The notes: a model not told the origin generated them from the letters alone. A DNA stretch of 64,000 nucleotides from Streptomyces abyssalis (GCF_001751365.1 NZ_LJGT01000041.1:1543045-1607044); one strand, 5' to 3'. Shown: positions 35,346 to 46,619, counted from the stretch's first letter. Numbers and translations are program-made.

Positions 35346-36377
35346 ATGTTCGATCTGTCGTCCGTCGATCTGCTCGGCGCGTTCACCCGAGAACTGGAGC
35401 TGTGCAAGCTCGAGAAGGGCGAGCACGTCGTCGTCCTCGCCGAGCCCGGCAGCCGCGGCGACTACGTGGCCGCCGCCTTCGGAGCCGCGAAGTCCCTGGG
35501 AGCCCACGTCATCTCCGCGACCGTGCCCGGCGGCAGCGCCGCCCCGATGGACAGCACCCACACCGGTGCGGGGCCCGGACTGACCTCCGTCCTGGACGAC
35601 ACCGCCGCTCAGGACCTGCTCAAGTCGGCCGACCTGGTCGTCGACCTCACGCAGGAGGGCTTCATCCACGCCCCCGTCCAGCAGGAGATCCTGCGGACCG
35701 GCACCCGCATCATCTTCGTCTGCGACGCCCCCGACGTCCTCATCCGCAACCTGCCGCAGGCGAGCGACAAGGAGCGCGTCCTGGAGGCGTCCGGCCTTCT
35801 CAAGCGCTCGGAGATCATGCGCGTCACCTCCGCCGCCGGTACGGACCTGACAGTGCAGCTCAAGGGCTCGCACCCGGAGTTCCAGGTCGGCTTCGCCGAC
35901 GACCCGGGCCGCTGGGATCACTGGCCGAGCACGATGGTGCTGTGCTGGCCGGAGTTCTCCGACGGCCGGCTGGTGCTGGCGGAGGGCGACATCCTGCTGC
36001 CCTTCAAGGAGTACGTCCGTGACCCGGTCACTCTGGACATCGCCGACGGCCACATCGAGAAGATCTCCGGCGGCGCCGAGGCGAAGCTCCTGGACAGCTT
36101 CTTCGAGGACTGCGACGACCAATGGGGGCGCAGCCTCTCCCACATGGGATGGGGTCTGATGAAGACCGCCGACTGGTTCGCCACCGCCCTGTACGGCAAG
36201 GGCGAGCTGATGGGCATGGACGCCCGCGCGTTCGCCGGTAACTTCCTCTGGTCGACCGGGCCGCACCCCGTGCTCGGCCGTGAGTCCTATGCGCACGTGG
36301 ACATCGCGATGCGCGGCTGCACCGTCTCCGTCGACGGCACGGACGTCGTCGTGGACGGGAAGCTCACCGAACGCTGA
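35346..36377 (+). CDS. nicX: 2,5-dihydroxypyridine 5,6-dioxygenase
   Basis: 343 residues, the family length. This non-heme iron enzyme opens 2,5-dihydroxypyridine to N-formylmaleamate. Its fold is related to M29 aminopeptidases. Sequence marks: GEHVVVLAEPGSRGDYV, GFIHAPVQQEIL, IIFVCDAPDVLIRNLPQ, and the candidate iron ligands His266 (SLSHMGWGLM) and His317/Asp319 (AHVDIAMRG), which fall where the Pseudomonas enzyme has its His/His/Asp triad. GGAGGA lies six bases before the ATG. First gene of the large plus-strand nicotinate operon. Confidence 0.9.
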   Translation: MFDLSSVDLLGAFTRELELCKLEKGEHVVVLAEPGSRGDYVAAAFGAAKSLGAHVISATVPGGSAAPMDSTHTGAGPGLTSVLDDTAAQDLLKSADLVVDLTQEGFIHAPVQQEILRTGTRIIFVCDAPDVLIRNLPQASDKERVLEASGLLKRSEIMRVTSAAGTDLTVQLKGSHPEFQVGFADDPGRWDHWPSTMVLCWPEFSDGRLVLAEGDILLPFKEYVRDPVTLDIADGHIEKISGGAEAKLLDSFFEDCDDQWGRSLSHMGWGLMKTADWFATALYGKGELMGMDARAFAGNFLWSTGPHPVLGRESYAHVDIAMRGCTVSVDGTDVVVDGKLTER

Positions 36378-36474
36378 CCGGCGGCCCGCACCGGCCCGCA
36401 CCGGCACCGGCCCGCGACGCCCCCCGTACACGCGTCCGTTCACGCGTCCGTTCACGCCTCGCCTTGGAGGAGCT

Positions 36475-37743
36475 TTGGCGCCCAGCCAGTCTTTCGAAGT
36501 CACCGTCGTCGGCGGTGGATTGGGCGGTCTGACCGCCGCGCTCGCCCTGCGCCACAGGGGCATCCGGGTCACCGTCCTGGAGCAGGCACCCGAGCTGGGA
36601 GAGGTGGGGGCCGGAATCCAGACGGCGCCCAACGCCAGCCGCGTCCTGCTCGGACTCGGACTGCGCCGCCAACTGGAGGCCATCCACACCGAGCCGCAGG
36701 ACCAGGTGCGGCGCAGGTGGAAGGACGGCAGCGTCGTCGGCCTGACCAGGCTGGGCCAGTACTGCAAAGACCAGTACAACGCCCCGTACTGGCACTACCA
36801 CCGGGCCGACCTGCACCGCGTGATCATGGACGCCTGTACGGACCCGTACGGTCCGGGCCCCGTGGTGACCCTGCACACAGACCAGAAGGTCACAGGGCTG
36901 GACCGCGGCGACCCCCGGCGCCCCGCGGCCCTCACCGGCGACGGCTGCCGCTACGAGAGCGACGCGCTCATCGGGGCGGACGGAATCCGCTCACGGGTCC
37001 GTGACGCCATCGGCGCTGAGGACACCCTGCTCTTCTCCGGCGAGATGGCCTTCCGGGCGCTGATCCCGGGCGACCTGATCGCCGCCGACCCGGCGACGAG
37101 GTGGCTCGTCGACCGCTACCAGAGCACCATCTGGTACGGCCCCGACCGGCATCTCGTCCACTACATGATCCGCCGCGGCGAGTTCCTGAACGTCGTCGCC
37201 TGCGTACCCTGCACCGACGAGGTCGCCGAGAAGTGGGTGGTGTCCTCCAGCGCGCAGGAGCTGGCCGAGGCATTCCCCGGCTGGGACGACCGAGTCCCCG
37301 CGATGCTCTCCAAGGCAAAGGAGGACGTGTCCTGCTTCGCCCTCTACCACCGGCGTCCCGACCCGGTGTGGATGGACGATCACATCGCCCTTCTGGGCGA
37401 CGCATGCCATGCCATGCTTCCCTACCAGGCACAAGGCGCCTCGCAGGCCATGGAGGACGCCGCCGTGCTCGCGGAGGAACTGGGAGCCGTCACCGCCGAC
37501 GGCATCCGGGGAGCGCTGCGCCGCTACGTGGACCGGCGGGCCAAGCACGCCGGGATGGTGCAGCAGGCCTCACTCCGCAACAAGACCTTCTACCACTTCC
37601 CCGACGGGCCCGAGCAGCGCGAACGCGACGCGAAGCTGGCGCACTTCGACGGAGAGTCCGACGTCTCCTACGACTGGCTGTGGAGCGGCACCCCGCTCAA
37701 CGACCCCGACCTGGGGTCCTTCTCGTACCAATTCTCCCGGTGA
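36475..37743 (+). CDS. nicC: 6-hydroxynicotinate 3-monooxygenase
   Basis: 422-residue class A flavin monooxygenase that decarboxylates and hydroxylates 6-hydroxynicotinate to 2,5-dihydroxypyridine using NADH and oxygen. FAD motifs are VVGGGLGGLTAALALR near residue 11, the middle DALIGADGIRSRVRD, and GDACHAMLPYQAQGASQAME near 305. ALRHRGIRVTVLEQAPELGE and WHYHRADLHRVIM are shared with NicC. The start is a TTG at 36475 directly after GGAGGAGC; no ATG or GTG is near. It follows nicX by about 100 bases, with a 12-bp direct repeat CGCGTCCGTTCA in between. Confidence 0.9.
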   Translation: MAPSQSFEVTVVGGGLGGLTAALALRHRGIRVTVLEQAPELGEVGAGIQTAPNASRVLLGLGLRRQLEAIHTEPQDQVRRRWKDGSVVGLTRLGQYCKDQYNAPYWHYHRADLHRVIMDACTDPYGPGPVVTLHTDQKVTGLDRGDPRRPAALTGDGCRYESDALIGADGIRSRVRDAIGAEDTLLFSGEMAFRALIPGDLIAADPATRWLVDRYQSTIWYGPDRHLVHYMIRRGEFLNVVACVPCTDEVAEKWVVSSSAQELAEAFPGWDDRVPAMLSKAKEDVSCFALYHRRPDPVWMDDHIALLGDACHAMLPYQAQGASQAMEDAAVLAEELGAVTADGIRGALRRYVDRRAKHAGMVQQASLRNKTFYHFPDGPEQRERDAKLAHFDGESDVSYDWLWSGTPLNDPDLGSFSYQFSR

Positions 37744-37866
37744 GCCGCGCGGGCGCGCCGGCGCGGCGTCCCCGCTGTCCCCCCTGACAACAGGCGAGCG
37801 AACCGGCGTCGGCGCCGTCCACCCAGGCGGCGCGCACGAGCCCATCACCGAACCGTGGAGCGAACC

Positions 37867-39285
37867 GTGAAGACAGGCGATCAGATAGTCCAGGAACTCC
37901 CATGGAAATGGGGTGTCCAGGGCAGGATTTTCATCATCGGTGGCCTCGGCTACCTGTTCGACGCGTGGGACATAGCACTCAACGGCTTCCTCATGCCGTT
38001 GCTGTCCAAGGACTTCGGCCTCACCGTCGGCGAGAGCGGTCTCGTCGCCACGGCCAACCTCGTCGGCATGGCGGTCGGAGCCGTCGTGTGGGGGGCCATC
38101 GCCGACCGCATCGGCCGTAAGCGGGCCTTCAGCGCCACGTTGCTGATCTTCGCGGTGTTCTCGGTGCTCGGCGCCCTCTCGCCCGACTACTCGGTCTTCC
38201 TCGTGCTGCGCTTCCTCGCCGGTGTCGGCCTCGGCGGCTGCATACCCGTCGACTACGCCCTCGTCAGTGAGTTCTCACCGCGCAAGCACCGGGGCCGCAT
38301 CCTGACCGCGCTCGACCTGTGGTGGCCCGTCGGCGTCACGCTGTGCGGACTGGCGGCGACCCTGATGATTCCGCTGCCGGGCAACTGGCGCTGGATGCTC
38401 GCGACGATGGTCCTGCCCGCGCTGCTGCTGTTCTGGGTACGCCGCGGAGTGCCCGAGTCCCCGATCTACCTCACCCGGGTCGGCAGGGAGGCCGAGGCAC
38501 GGCAGGTCATCGACTCGCTCGTCGCACGCACCGGCGCGGTGCCCGAGCCGTACGAGATCCCCGTGCCCGCCGCGGGCGAGGGCTCCGACAGGCCGAAGGG
38601 CCTGCGCGCCGGCTACGAGCAGTTCCGGCGGCTGTGGAAGTTCAACCCCCGCATCACCTCGGTGTGCTGGCTGCTGTTCGTGACGATCATGCTGGTCTAC
38701 TACGCGGCCCTCACCTGGATGCCTTCGATCCTCAAGGAGGAGGGCTACGACGACACCGCGTCCTTCATGGGCCCCACCCTGATGAGCGGCGTCGGCATCC
38801 TGGGCGTCCTGGCCTCCACCTGGCTGGTCGAGATCACCGGCCGCAAGTGGCTCATCGGGGTCTCCGCGCCCCTCTCGACGGCCGCGCTGGTCGGCTTCGC
38901 GCTGGTGCTGAAGGTGGAGACGGCCGCCATGGCCGCGATCGCCGTCTTCGGCTTCCTCATCCAGCTGACCATCCCGGTGCTGTACGCGTACGCCGCCGAG
39001 CTGTACCCGACGACGCTGCGCGCCAGCGGCTTCGGGTGGGCGTCCTCGGTCAGCCGGATCAGCACCGGATTCGCCCCGATGCTGTTCGGGTCGCTGATGT
39101 GGCCGCTGCTCGGCCTGCCGATGACCTTCACGGTGCTGGGCGTGGTCGTGGTCCTCGCGGTCGTCTGGATGGCCTTCGGCGCGCCCGAGACCAAGGGCAA
39201 GGACCTGGACGACGTCGATGAGGAACCGGTCCTCGAACAGGTGACTGTTCCGCCGCCGGCTGAGAAGACGCCCGTACAGGGCTGA
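37867..39285 (+). CDS. MFS transporter, probable nicotinate uptake
   Basis: 472 residues with twelve predicted membrane helices. Sugar-porter/NiaP-like signatures are GGLGYLFDAWDIALNGFLMP near the first helix, ADRIGRKRAF in the loop between helices 2 and 3, ALVSEFSPRKHRGR in helix 4-5, and YAAELYPTTLRASGFGW in the second half. Within an operon for nicotinate breakdown the simplest role is import of nicotinate or 6-hydroxynicotinate by proton symport. The GTG at 37867 follows GGAG; another GTG at 37855 is in frame. Confidence 0.85.
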   Translation: MKTGDQIVQELPWKWGVQGRIFIIGGLGYLFDAWDIALNGFLMPLLSKDFGLTVGESGLVATANLVGMAVGAVVWGAIADRIGRKRAFSATLLIFAVFSVLGALSPDYSVFLVLRFLAGVGLGGCIPVDYALVSEFSPRKHRGRILTALDLWWPVGVTLCGLAATLMIPLPGNWRWMLATMVLPALLLFWVRRGVPESPIYLTRVGREAEARQVIDSLVARTGAVPEPYEIPVPAAGEGSDRPKGLRAGYEQFRRLWKFNPRITSVCWLLFVTIMLVYYAALTWMPSILKEEGYDDTASFMGPTLMSGVGILGVLASTWLVEITGRKWLIGVSAPLSTAALVGFALVLKVETAAMAAIAVFGFLIQLTIPVLYAYAAELYPTTLRASGFGWASSVSRISTGFAPMLFGSLMWPLLGLPMTFTVLGVVVVLAVVWMAFGAPETKGKDLDDVDEEPVLEQVTVPPPAEKTPVQG

Positions 39286-39447
39286 GCAGGGAGCCGTCCT
39301 GCGGGCGCGGGTGCGTGGCCCCTCGTCCCCGCCCCGCAGGACACCGCCTGATCACCGGCCGTCCGCCGCCCTGCGGCCCCGCCGCCCGGCTGTCCCGGCC
39401 GTCCGGCAACCGGCCGTTCCACCGACCCCGTCCCCGGGAGGAGAGCG

Positions 39448-40317
39448 ATGAAGCCCGCCGCCTTCACGTATCACCGTGCGCGCGACGTCGAGGGCGCAGC
39501 ACGTCTGCTCGCCGAGCTCGGAGACGAGGCGAAGATCATCGCGGGAGGCCAGAGCCTCGTGGCGATGATGAACTTCCGCCTGGCACGGCCGCAGCACCTG
39601 GTCGACATAGCGGGCCTCGACGGCCTGGACGGGGTCCGTACCGGCCCGGACGGCGGCCTCCGCATCGGCGCCCTGGCCACACACCACGCCGTGGAGACCG
39701 CACCGCCCGGGGCGCTGGGTGCCGGCTTCGCCGTCGTACGGGAGGCAATGCGCTGGATCGGGCATCTGCCGATCCGCACCCGCGGAACAGTCGGCGGCAG
39801 CCTGGCGCACGCCGACTCCACAGCCGAGTGGTGCCTGCTCGCGGTGCTTCTCGACGCGGAGCTCGTGGCCCGCGGCCCGTCGGGGGAGCGGCGCATCGCG
39901 GCGGGCGACTTCTTCCACGGCTACTACACGACCGCGCTGGAGCCCGAGGAGATCCTCGTCGAGGTCGTCTTCCCGCGGCCCGCGCCCAACGCCGCGCTCA
40001 CCGAATTCGCCGAGCGGCGTGGCGACTTCGCCGTCGTCGCGGCGGCCGTCGACCTCCGGCTCGCACCGGGCGGAGGGCACATCGAGGGCGGGCGTGTGGC
40101 GCTCGGCGGGGTGACCCCGCAGCCCGTACGGGTGCCGGAGGCCGAGGCGGTCCTCGCCCGGGGAGGGACGCCGGGGCCGCGACTCTTCGCCGAGTGCGCC
40201 GAGTCGGCGGCCGGCGCTGTCAATCCCCCAAGCGACGCGAACGGCAGTGCGCAGTACCGCAGGAGGCTCATCCGCACGCTGGTGGCGCGCGCATGCGAGG
40301 AGGCGACGGCCCGATGA
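39448..40317 (+). CDS. FAD-binding subunit of molybdenum hydroxylase (nicotinate dehydrogenase, medium subunit)
   Basis: 289 residues, the CoxM/xanthine dehydrogenase FAD-subunit length. FAD-binding stretches are DEAKIIAGGQSLVAMMNFRL (residues 28-48) and HLPIRTRGTVGGSLAHADST near 108, with a C-terminal CO-dehydrogenase-flavoprotein domain. It passes electrons from the Fe-S subunit to an external acceptor. GGAGGAG precedes the ATG. The stop overlaps the large-subunit start (ATGA). Context predicts nicotinate 6-hydroxylation. Confidence 0.88.
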   Translation: MKPAAFTYHRARDVEGAARLLAELGDEAKIIAGGQSLVAMMNFRLARPQHLVDIAGLDGLDGVRTGPDGGLRIGALATHHAVETAPPGALGAGFAVVREAMRWIGHLPIRTRGTVGGSLAHADSTAEWCLLAVLLDAELVARGPSGERRIAAGDFFHGYYTTALEPEEILVEVVFPRPAPNAALTEFAERRGDFAVVAAAVDLRLAPGGGHIEGGRVALGGVTPQPVRVPEAEAVLARGGTPGPRLFAECAESAAGAVNPPSDANGSAQYRRRLIRTLVARACEEATAR

Positions 40318-42811
40318 CGCACGAACACCGCCATGGCCACCACGGCGACCGGAGCAGCGACGGCGACCGGAGCAACAACGGCCGTACGCAGGGGAGTTGG
40401 ATCGGCGCATCAGTGGGGCGCCGCGAGGACCCGCGTCTGCTGAGCGGACGCGGGTGCTTCACCGACGATCTGGAGGTTCCGGGCACGCTGCACGCGCAGT
40501 TCGTGCGCGCGACCGTCGCGCACGCCACGGTCACCTCGCTCGACCTGTCCGCCGTACGGCAAGTGCCGGGCGTGGTGGCGGCGTTCGACGCGGAGGACCT
40601 CGCCCTGGCCGACATCACCGCGCGGCTGGGCCGTCCGCTCACCGAGTTCGTGCCCACCGGCATGCCCGTGCTCGCGCGGGAGCGGGTCCGGTACGCCGGT
40701 GAGCCGCTGGCGGTGGTCGTCGCGCGTGATCCGTACGCCGCCGAGGACGGCGTCGAGGCGGCGAAGGTGACGTACGAGACGCGTCCGCCCGTCGTCTCCG
40801 AGGAGGCCGCACTGGCACCGGGCGCGCCGCTCGTGCACGACGAGGCGAGCGCCAACACCCTGCTGGACGTCTCCATGTTCGCCACCGAAGGCATCGACGA
40901 CGTCTTCGACGAGGCGCCGTGCGTCGTACGCGTGGAGACCAGGACGGGACGGCAGAACGCCCTTCCGCTGGAGACGCGGGGCGTCCTCGCAGGCTGGGAC
41001 GACCGCGAGGACCAGCTGCTCATGCGCACCTCCACGCAGGTGCCGCACCAGGTGCGCACGACCGCCGCCCGCTGCCTGGGGCTCGACGAACGCGCCGTGC
41101 GGGTCGTAGTCCCCGACATGGGCGGCGGCTTCGGACTGAAGTGCGTGGTGGGCCGTGAGGAGATCGCGGTGGGCGCGGCGGCGCTGCGGCTGGACCGCCC
41201 CGTGAAGTGGATCGAGGACCGCAAGGACGCCCTGACCGCCTCCTTCCTCGCCCGCGAACAGCACTACGACGTGCGCGCCGCCTTCGACGGCGACGGCCGC
41301 ATCCTCGGTCTCGATGCCGGGATCGTCTGCGACATGGGCGCCTACTCCTGCTATCCCTTCACCGCCGGCATCGAACCGCTGATGGCGTCGGCCGAGATGC
41401 CCGGCGTCTACAAGGTGCCCGCCTACCGCGTACGGGCGCGCGCCGTCACCACCAACAAGGCGCCCACGGCGCCCTACCGGGGTGTGAGCAGGCCGCAGTA
41501 CGTGATGGTCATGGAGCGGATCTTCGAGCGTGCCGCACGCGAACTGGGCCTGGGCGCCACGGAGATACGCCGCCGCAACCTCATCACCCGGTTCCCCTAC
41601 ACGGGCGTCAACAACGTGACGTACGACCCGGGTTCGTATCTGGAGTCGCTGAACCTGTGCGAGAGCGCTCTGACCGAGGAGGGCTGGTACGCGGCGAAGG
41701 AGAAGGCCGCCGCCGAGGGCCGCCACATCGGCATCGGCTACTCCTGCTTCAGCGAGCGCACCGGCTACGGCTCGGGAGCCTTCGCGCAGCGCAAGATGGA
41801 GGTCGTTCCGGGCTTCGACATCTCCGAGGTACGGATGGACACCAGCGGCGCGCTCGTCGTCACGACCGGCACCATGAGCCACGGCCAGAGCCACGAGACG
41901 ACGATGGCGCAGATCGCCGCGGACGAACTCGGCCTGGACATCGCGCAGGTGCGCATCCACCAGGGCGACACCGACCGGATCACCTACGGCTGGGGCACCT
42001 TCGCCAGCCGGTCCATCGCCATCGGCGGCAGCGCCGTACGGCTCGCGGCGGGCAAGCTCGGCGAGAAGCTGAAGACGATCGCCGCGTCGGTGCTCGAAGT
42101 CCCCGCTGAAGAGCTGGAGTTGGGCGAAGGGCTGGTGACGCACCCCGCCGGCGGCGGCTCGGTCGCCTACCAGGAGATCGCCGACATCGCCTACCTCAGG
42201 TCGCATCTGCTGCCCAAGGGCGCGGAGCCGGGGCTGACGGCGACCGCCACCTTCGACGTCACCGGCGACGGCACCTTCTCCAACGCCACACACGGTGCCG
42301 TCGTCGAACTCCACGAGGGGACGGGCCAGGTGGAGATCCTGCGCTACGTCTGCGTCGAGGACTGCGGCGTGGCCATCAACCCCAAGGTGGTGGAGGGCCA
42401 GACCAGGGGCGGCATCGCCCAGGGCATCGCCGGCGCCCTGTTCGAGCAGGTCACCTACGACGAGCAGGGCGCACCCTCCGCCGTCAGCTTCATGGAGTAC
42501 AAGGTCCCCACCGCGATGGAGATCCCCGAGGTGAGCATCCATCATCTGGAGACGCCTTGCGCGTTCACCGAGACCGGTGCGAAGGGCGTGGGGGAGGGCG
42601 GCACCATCGGCGCGCCCGCCGCCGTGATCAACGCGGTCAACGACGGACTGCTGCACACAGGAGTCGAGTTGAACGACACCCCGATAACGCCGGAGACGGT
42701 GGCGGACGCGCTCGCCGCGACCGTGCCCGACGCAGCGTCCGCACCGGCGCCCGCAGCGGCACGGCGTGCGCCCCGCACCGCGGAATCACCGGAGCACATG
42801 GAGCCCACCTC

Positions 42812-42815
<4 letters not shown>
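40314..42815 (+). CDS. molybdopterin-binding large subunit of molybdenum hydroxylase (nicotinate dehydrogenase)
   Basis: 833 residues. After a His/Asp-rich tail of about 30 residues (THEHRHGHHGDRS) the CoxL-type domains follow: GRGCFTDDLEVPGTLHAQFV, FRGVS-like APYRGVSRPQYVMVMERI near residue 390, MGGGFGLKCVVGREE near 270, and the catalytic-Glu motif AKGVGEGGTIGAP near 757. It should hydroxylate nicotinate at C6 with water as oxygen source. It is the three-subunit (L/M/S) type, unlike the two-component NicAB enzyme of Pseudomonas. Four-base overlaps join it to both neighbours. Confidence 0.88.
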
Positions 42816-43497
<682 letters not shown>

Positions 43498-43525
<28 letters not shown>

Positions 43526-44229
43526 AGGCGTCGCCAGGAGAGGTGTTCGCCCTCGTCAACGACGTGGAGCGGGTGGCCGGCTGCATGCCGGGCGCCACGC
43601 TGGAGGAGAAGGACGGCGACGCCTGGTCGGGAAGGGTGAAGGTCAAGGTCGGGCCGATCACCGCCGCCTACGCCGGGACCGTACGGTTCCTGGAGGTCGA
43701 CGAGGAGAAGCGGCGGCTGCGCGTACAGGCGCGGGGTGCCGACACCCACGGCAGCGGCGACGCCGAGGCGGAGGTCGGCCTGGAGGTGGCGGAGGCCCCG
43801 GAGGGCGCCGAGCTGCGGCTGACCACGGACCTCGTGATCCGCGGGAAGATCGCCCAGTTCGGCAAGGGCGCGGTCGCGGCCGTCTCCGACAGGATCCTCC
43901 AGCAGTTCGCGCGCAACCTCGGCAACCTCCTGGAGCAGGAACGGCACGGTGGCGCCGCACCGGTTCCGCGGCTAGCCGCAGCCGCCACCGCCGGGGGCGG
44001 CTCCGGCGCGGCGCAGGTGACGCCGGCCGCACAGGTTCCCCAGACGCCCGCCGCGGACTCCGAACTGAACGGCCTGTCGGTACTCGTCCCGCCGTCCGTG
44101 GCCAAGTACGCCCCGGTCGTCGGCGCGTTCGCCTTCGGCCTCTTCGAGGGCTGGCTGCTCAGCCGCGCCCTCGGCAACGGGAAACACGGCACGCACCGCT
44201 GCTGCACGGCGGCGAGGAGGCACCGATGA
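43498..44229 (+). CDS. CoxG-like SRPBCC protein of the hydroxylase operon
   Basis: 243 residues. The first 150 form a CoxG/SRPBCC domain (SPGEVFALVNDVERVAGCMP, GRVKVKVGPITAAYAGTVRF, FGKGAVAAVSDRILQQFARNL in part). After an Ala/Gly/Pro linker the end has a hydrophobic segment, VVGAFAFGLFEGWLLSRAL, likely membrane anchoring. In CO-dehydrogenase operons CoxG helps place the enzyme at the membrane; the same role is inferred. GGAGGAGG precedes the ATG within the previous gene. Overlaps nicF by four bases. Confidence 0.8.
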
Positions 44230-44930
44230 GCGAGGAGCCGTACGCGCAGAACGGCCGGAGCCGCTACGGCGAGGAGACCGACCGAACCTACGAGCGTGCC
44301 GGATTCGGCGCGCCGGTGCGCCGTGGCAGCAGGCCCGCGCTCGTCGTCGTCGATCTCACCCGCGGATTCACAGAGGACGCCTTTCCCTCCGGCGCCGACA
44401 TGACCGAGGTGGTCGAGGCGACCGCGACCCTCGTGCAGGCGGCGCGCCCCGTCCGGGTCCCGGTCATCTGGACCGCGATCGCCTACAGCACGGCCGAGGC
44501 GCAGGGCAACTCGGTGACCTGGCTGGAGAAGGCGCCCGGCATGCGCGCCCTCGTCGAGGGCACCCGGGCCGTGGCGCTCGACCCGCGGCTGCCGCACAGG
44601 CCGGAGGACCAACTCGTCGTGAAGAAGGGCGCGTCGGCGTTCTTCGGCACGTCGCTCGCCGCCACGCTCACCGCACTGGGATGCGACACGGTGCTGGTCT
44701 GCGGCGCCACGACCAGCGGCTGCGTACGGGCCACGACCGTGGACGCCGTGCAGTCCGGCTTCCCCGTCCTGGTGCCGCAGGAGTGCGCGGGCGACCGTGC
44801 CCAAGGGCCGCACGACGCGGCGCTGTTCGACATCCAGGCCAAGTACGGGGACGTCGTTCCGCTCTCCGATGCTCTCGCCTATCTCGGCAAGCTTCCCGCT
44901 CCCGCGCTGCCCGGCCATCCGGCCGGCTGA
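44226..44930 (+). CDS. nicF: maleamate amidohydrolase
   Basis: 234-residue cysteine hydrolase of the isochorismatase family, cutting maleamate to maleate and ammonia. The Asp of ALVVVDLTRGFTEDAFPSG near residue 42, the Lys of VVKKGASAFFGTSLA near 137 and the Cys of ATTSGCVRATTVDAVQSGF near 166 give the Asp/Lys/Cys triad. The segment SRYGEETDRTYERAGFG at the start is shared with NicF-type enzymes. It overlaps the CoxG-like gene and precedes nicD by 87 bases. Confidence 0.88.
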   Translation: MSEEPYAQNGRSRYGEETDRTYERAGFGAPVRRGSRPALVVVDLTRGFTEDAFPSGADMTEVVEATATLVQAARPVRVPVIWTAIAYSTAEAQGNSVTWLEKAPGMRALVEGTRAVALDPRLPHRPEDQLVVKKGASAFFGTSLAATLTALGCDTVLVCGATTSGCVRATTVDAVQSGFPVLVPQECAGDRAQGPHDAALFDIQAKYGDVVPLSDALAYLGKLPAPALPGHPAG

Positions 44931-45017
44931 CCGCCGGCGCACGCCCGTCGGCGTCCCCCGACCCACCCGCTCGCACCACCCGGGCATCACCCGCACCACG
45001 AACCAGAGGAACCACAC

Positions 45018-45872
45018 ATGCCGGACCGGTTCATCACCCAGCCCGCACTCGCCGACCTGGCAGGCGTACCCGCCCGCAGCCGCTGGATCCGCTCCGGCTC
45101 GCTGCGGCTGCACGCCCTCGACTACGGCGACGGGACCGGCGGTGAGCGCGTGCCGATGCTGCTGCTGCCGGGGATCACCAGCCCCGCCGTCACGATGGAT
45201 TTCGTCGCGCGGCGCCTGACCGATCTCGTACGCCCGATCGTCCCCGACATCCGCGGCCGGGGCTTCTCCGACGACGGCGACGGCTACTCGCTGGAGGCGT
45301 ACGCCGAGGACACCGAGGCCTGGGTCACCGGCCTCGGTCTCCAAGGCCCCGTGATCGCGGGCCACTCGATGGGCGCCCGGATCGCGGCTGTCACCGCCGT
45401 ACGGGCGAAGGTGGCCGTCCGCGGCACGGTGCTCGTCGACCCGCCCATGAGCGGCCCCGGCAGGGACCCGTACCCGACGACGCTGCCCGCCTTCCTCGGC
45501 CAGCTTGAGCAGGCGGTGCGCGGGACCGACGCCGACGAGGTGGCCGAGGCATGGCCGCGCTGGCCCCGCCGCGAACAGGAGCTGCGCGCACACTGGCTGT
45601 CCAGCTGCGGCGAGGAGGCGCTGCGGGCCACCCACCACGGCTTCGAGACCGAGGACTTCTTCGACTGGTGGCCTTCGGTGCCCACACCCACGGCGCTGCT
45701 CTACGGGGAGGACAGCCCGGTCGTCACGCCCGCCGGCGTCGAGGAGGCGACGGAGAGGCACCCGCAGGCCCGGCTGGCCGGAATCGCCGACGCCGGGCAC
45801 ATGGTCTTCTGGGACAACCCCGGCGCGGCTCTGGACGCTCTGCGCGAGGCCCTCGCCGCCATGCTCGCGTGA
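45018..45872 (+). CDS. nicD: N-formylmaleamate deformylase
   Basis: 284-residue alpha/beta hydrolase that releases formate from N-formylmaleamate to give maleamate. The nucleophile elbow is IAGHSMGARIAAV near residue 118, with the oxyanion region LLLPGITSPAVTMDFVA near 50, and the catalytic His in IADAGHMVFWDNPGA near 257. PDIRGRGFSDDGDGYSLEAYAED is typical of NicD. GAGGAA precedes the ATG. Last enzyme of the first transcription unit before nicR. Confidence 0.88.
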   Translation: MPDRFITQPALADLAGVPARSRWIRSGSLRLHALDYGDGTGGERVPMLLLPGITSPAVTMDFVARRLTDLVRPIVPDIRGRGFSDDGDGYSLEAYAEDTEAWVTGLGLQGPVIAGHSMGARIAAVTAVRAKVAVRGTVLVDPPMSGPGRDPYPTTLPAFLGQLEQAVRGTDADEVAEAWPRWPRREQELRAHWLSSCGEEALRATHHGFETEDFFDWWPSVPTPTALLYGEDSPVVTPAGVEEATERHPQARLAGIADAGHMVFWDNPGAALDALREALAAMLA

Positions 45873-45917
45873 GCGGGCGGCGGGGTGCCGCGGGCGGTAC
45901 GGGGATCAGCGCGCACG

Positions 45918-46009
45918 CCGGTGCCGGAGCCGGCGCGGGAACCGGAGCCGGTGCGGGAATCCGCGCCGGAACCCAAAGGGAGTCCCGCCCAAACCGGTGC
46001 CGGAGCCGG
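45918..46009. repeat. GC-rich imperfect repeats between nicD and nicR
   Basis: CCGGTGCCGGAGCCGG occurs at 45918-45933 and 45994-46009, with degenerate copies between (GGAACCGGAGCCGGTGCGGG). Hairpins formed by these could attenuate transcription from nicD into nicR; no function is established. Confidence 0.6.
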
Positions 46010-46058
46010 TTCGGGAGGCGCGGGACTGCCCGTCGCAAGGCCGTGCTTTAGTGGGCCC

Positions 46059-46541
46059 ATGGCTGACAAGACCACACCGGCCTCGGGCACGGCTGCCCCT
46101 CCCGCTGCGCTGCTCGCCGCTCCCGGATATCAGGTTCGCCGCCTCTACCAGGCATACCTCGCGGCATGGGTGCGCAGCGTCGATCCGACGCTGACAGGCC
46201 CGCAGTTCGCGGTTCTCACCGCGGTCGACGCCGCGCCGGGACACGACCAGAGCGCGATGGCCTCGGCGGTCGCGCTGGACACCTCCACGATGGCGGACGT
46301 CGCCCGGCGCCTGGAGAAGCGCGGGCTGATAGTGCGCCGCACGGCCGCCGACGACGGGCGCCGCAAGCTCCTCTTCCTCACCGAGGACGGCGAGCGGACG
46401 CTGCGCGAGGCGGACGACCGCGCCCGGGCCCTCGACGAGCGGCTGCTGGAGGGTTACAGATCCAGCGCGGAGCGCAGCGAGTTGATGCGTGAGCTGACGC
46501 AGCTGGCGGACCACTGGGAGGGGCTCTCCGGGGATGCCTGA
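46059..46541 (+). CDS. nicR: MarR family regulator, NicR-like
   Basis: 160 residues. The winged helix spans about 45-115: LTGPQFAVLTAVDAAPGHDQ, SAVALDTSTMADVARRLEKR, GLIVRRTAADDGRRKLLFLT. In Pseudomonas the MarR-type NicR represses the nic genes until 6-hydroxynicotinate binds; sequence and position support the same role here. Its likely operators are the matching 25-bp sequences at 35136 and 46620. No good ribosome site is visible before the ATG. Confidence 0.8.
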   Translation: MADKTTPASGTAAPPAALLAAPGYQVRRLYQAYLAAWVRSVDPTLTGPQFAVLTAVDAAPGHDQSAMASAVALDTSTMADVARRLEKRGLIVRRTAADDGRRKLLFLTEDGERTLREADDRARALDERLLEGYRSSAERSELMRELTQLADHWEGLSGDA

Positions 46542-46619
46542 ACCGCAGAGGTGACCCCGGTGGCCCGCACGCGAGGCCCGCCCCCGGAAAGCGAACGGTC
46601 AAGGGCCTTGCGCGACCAA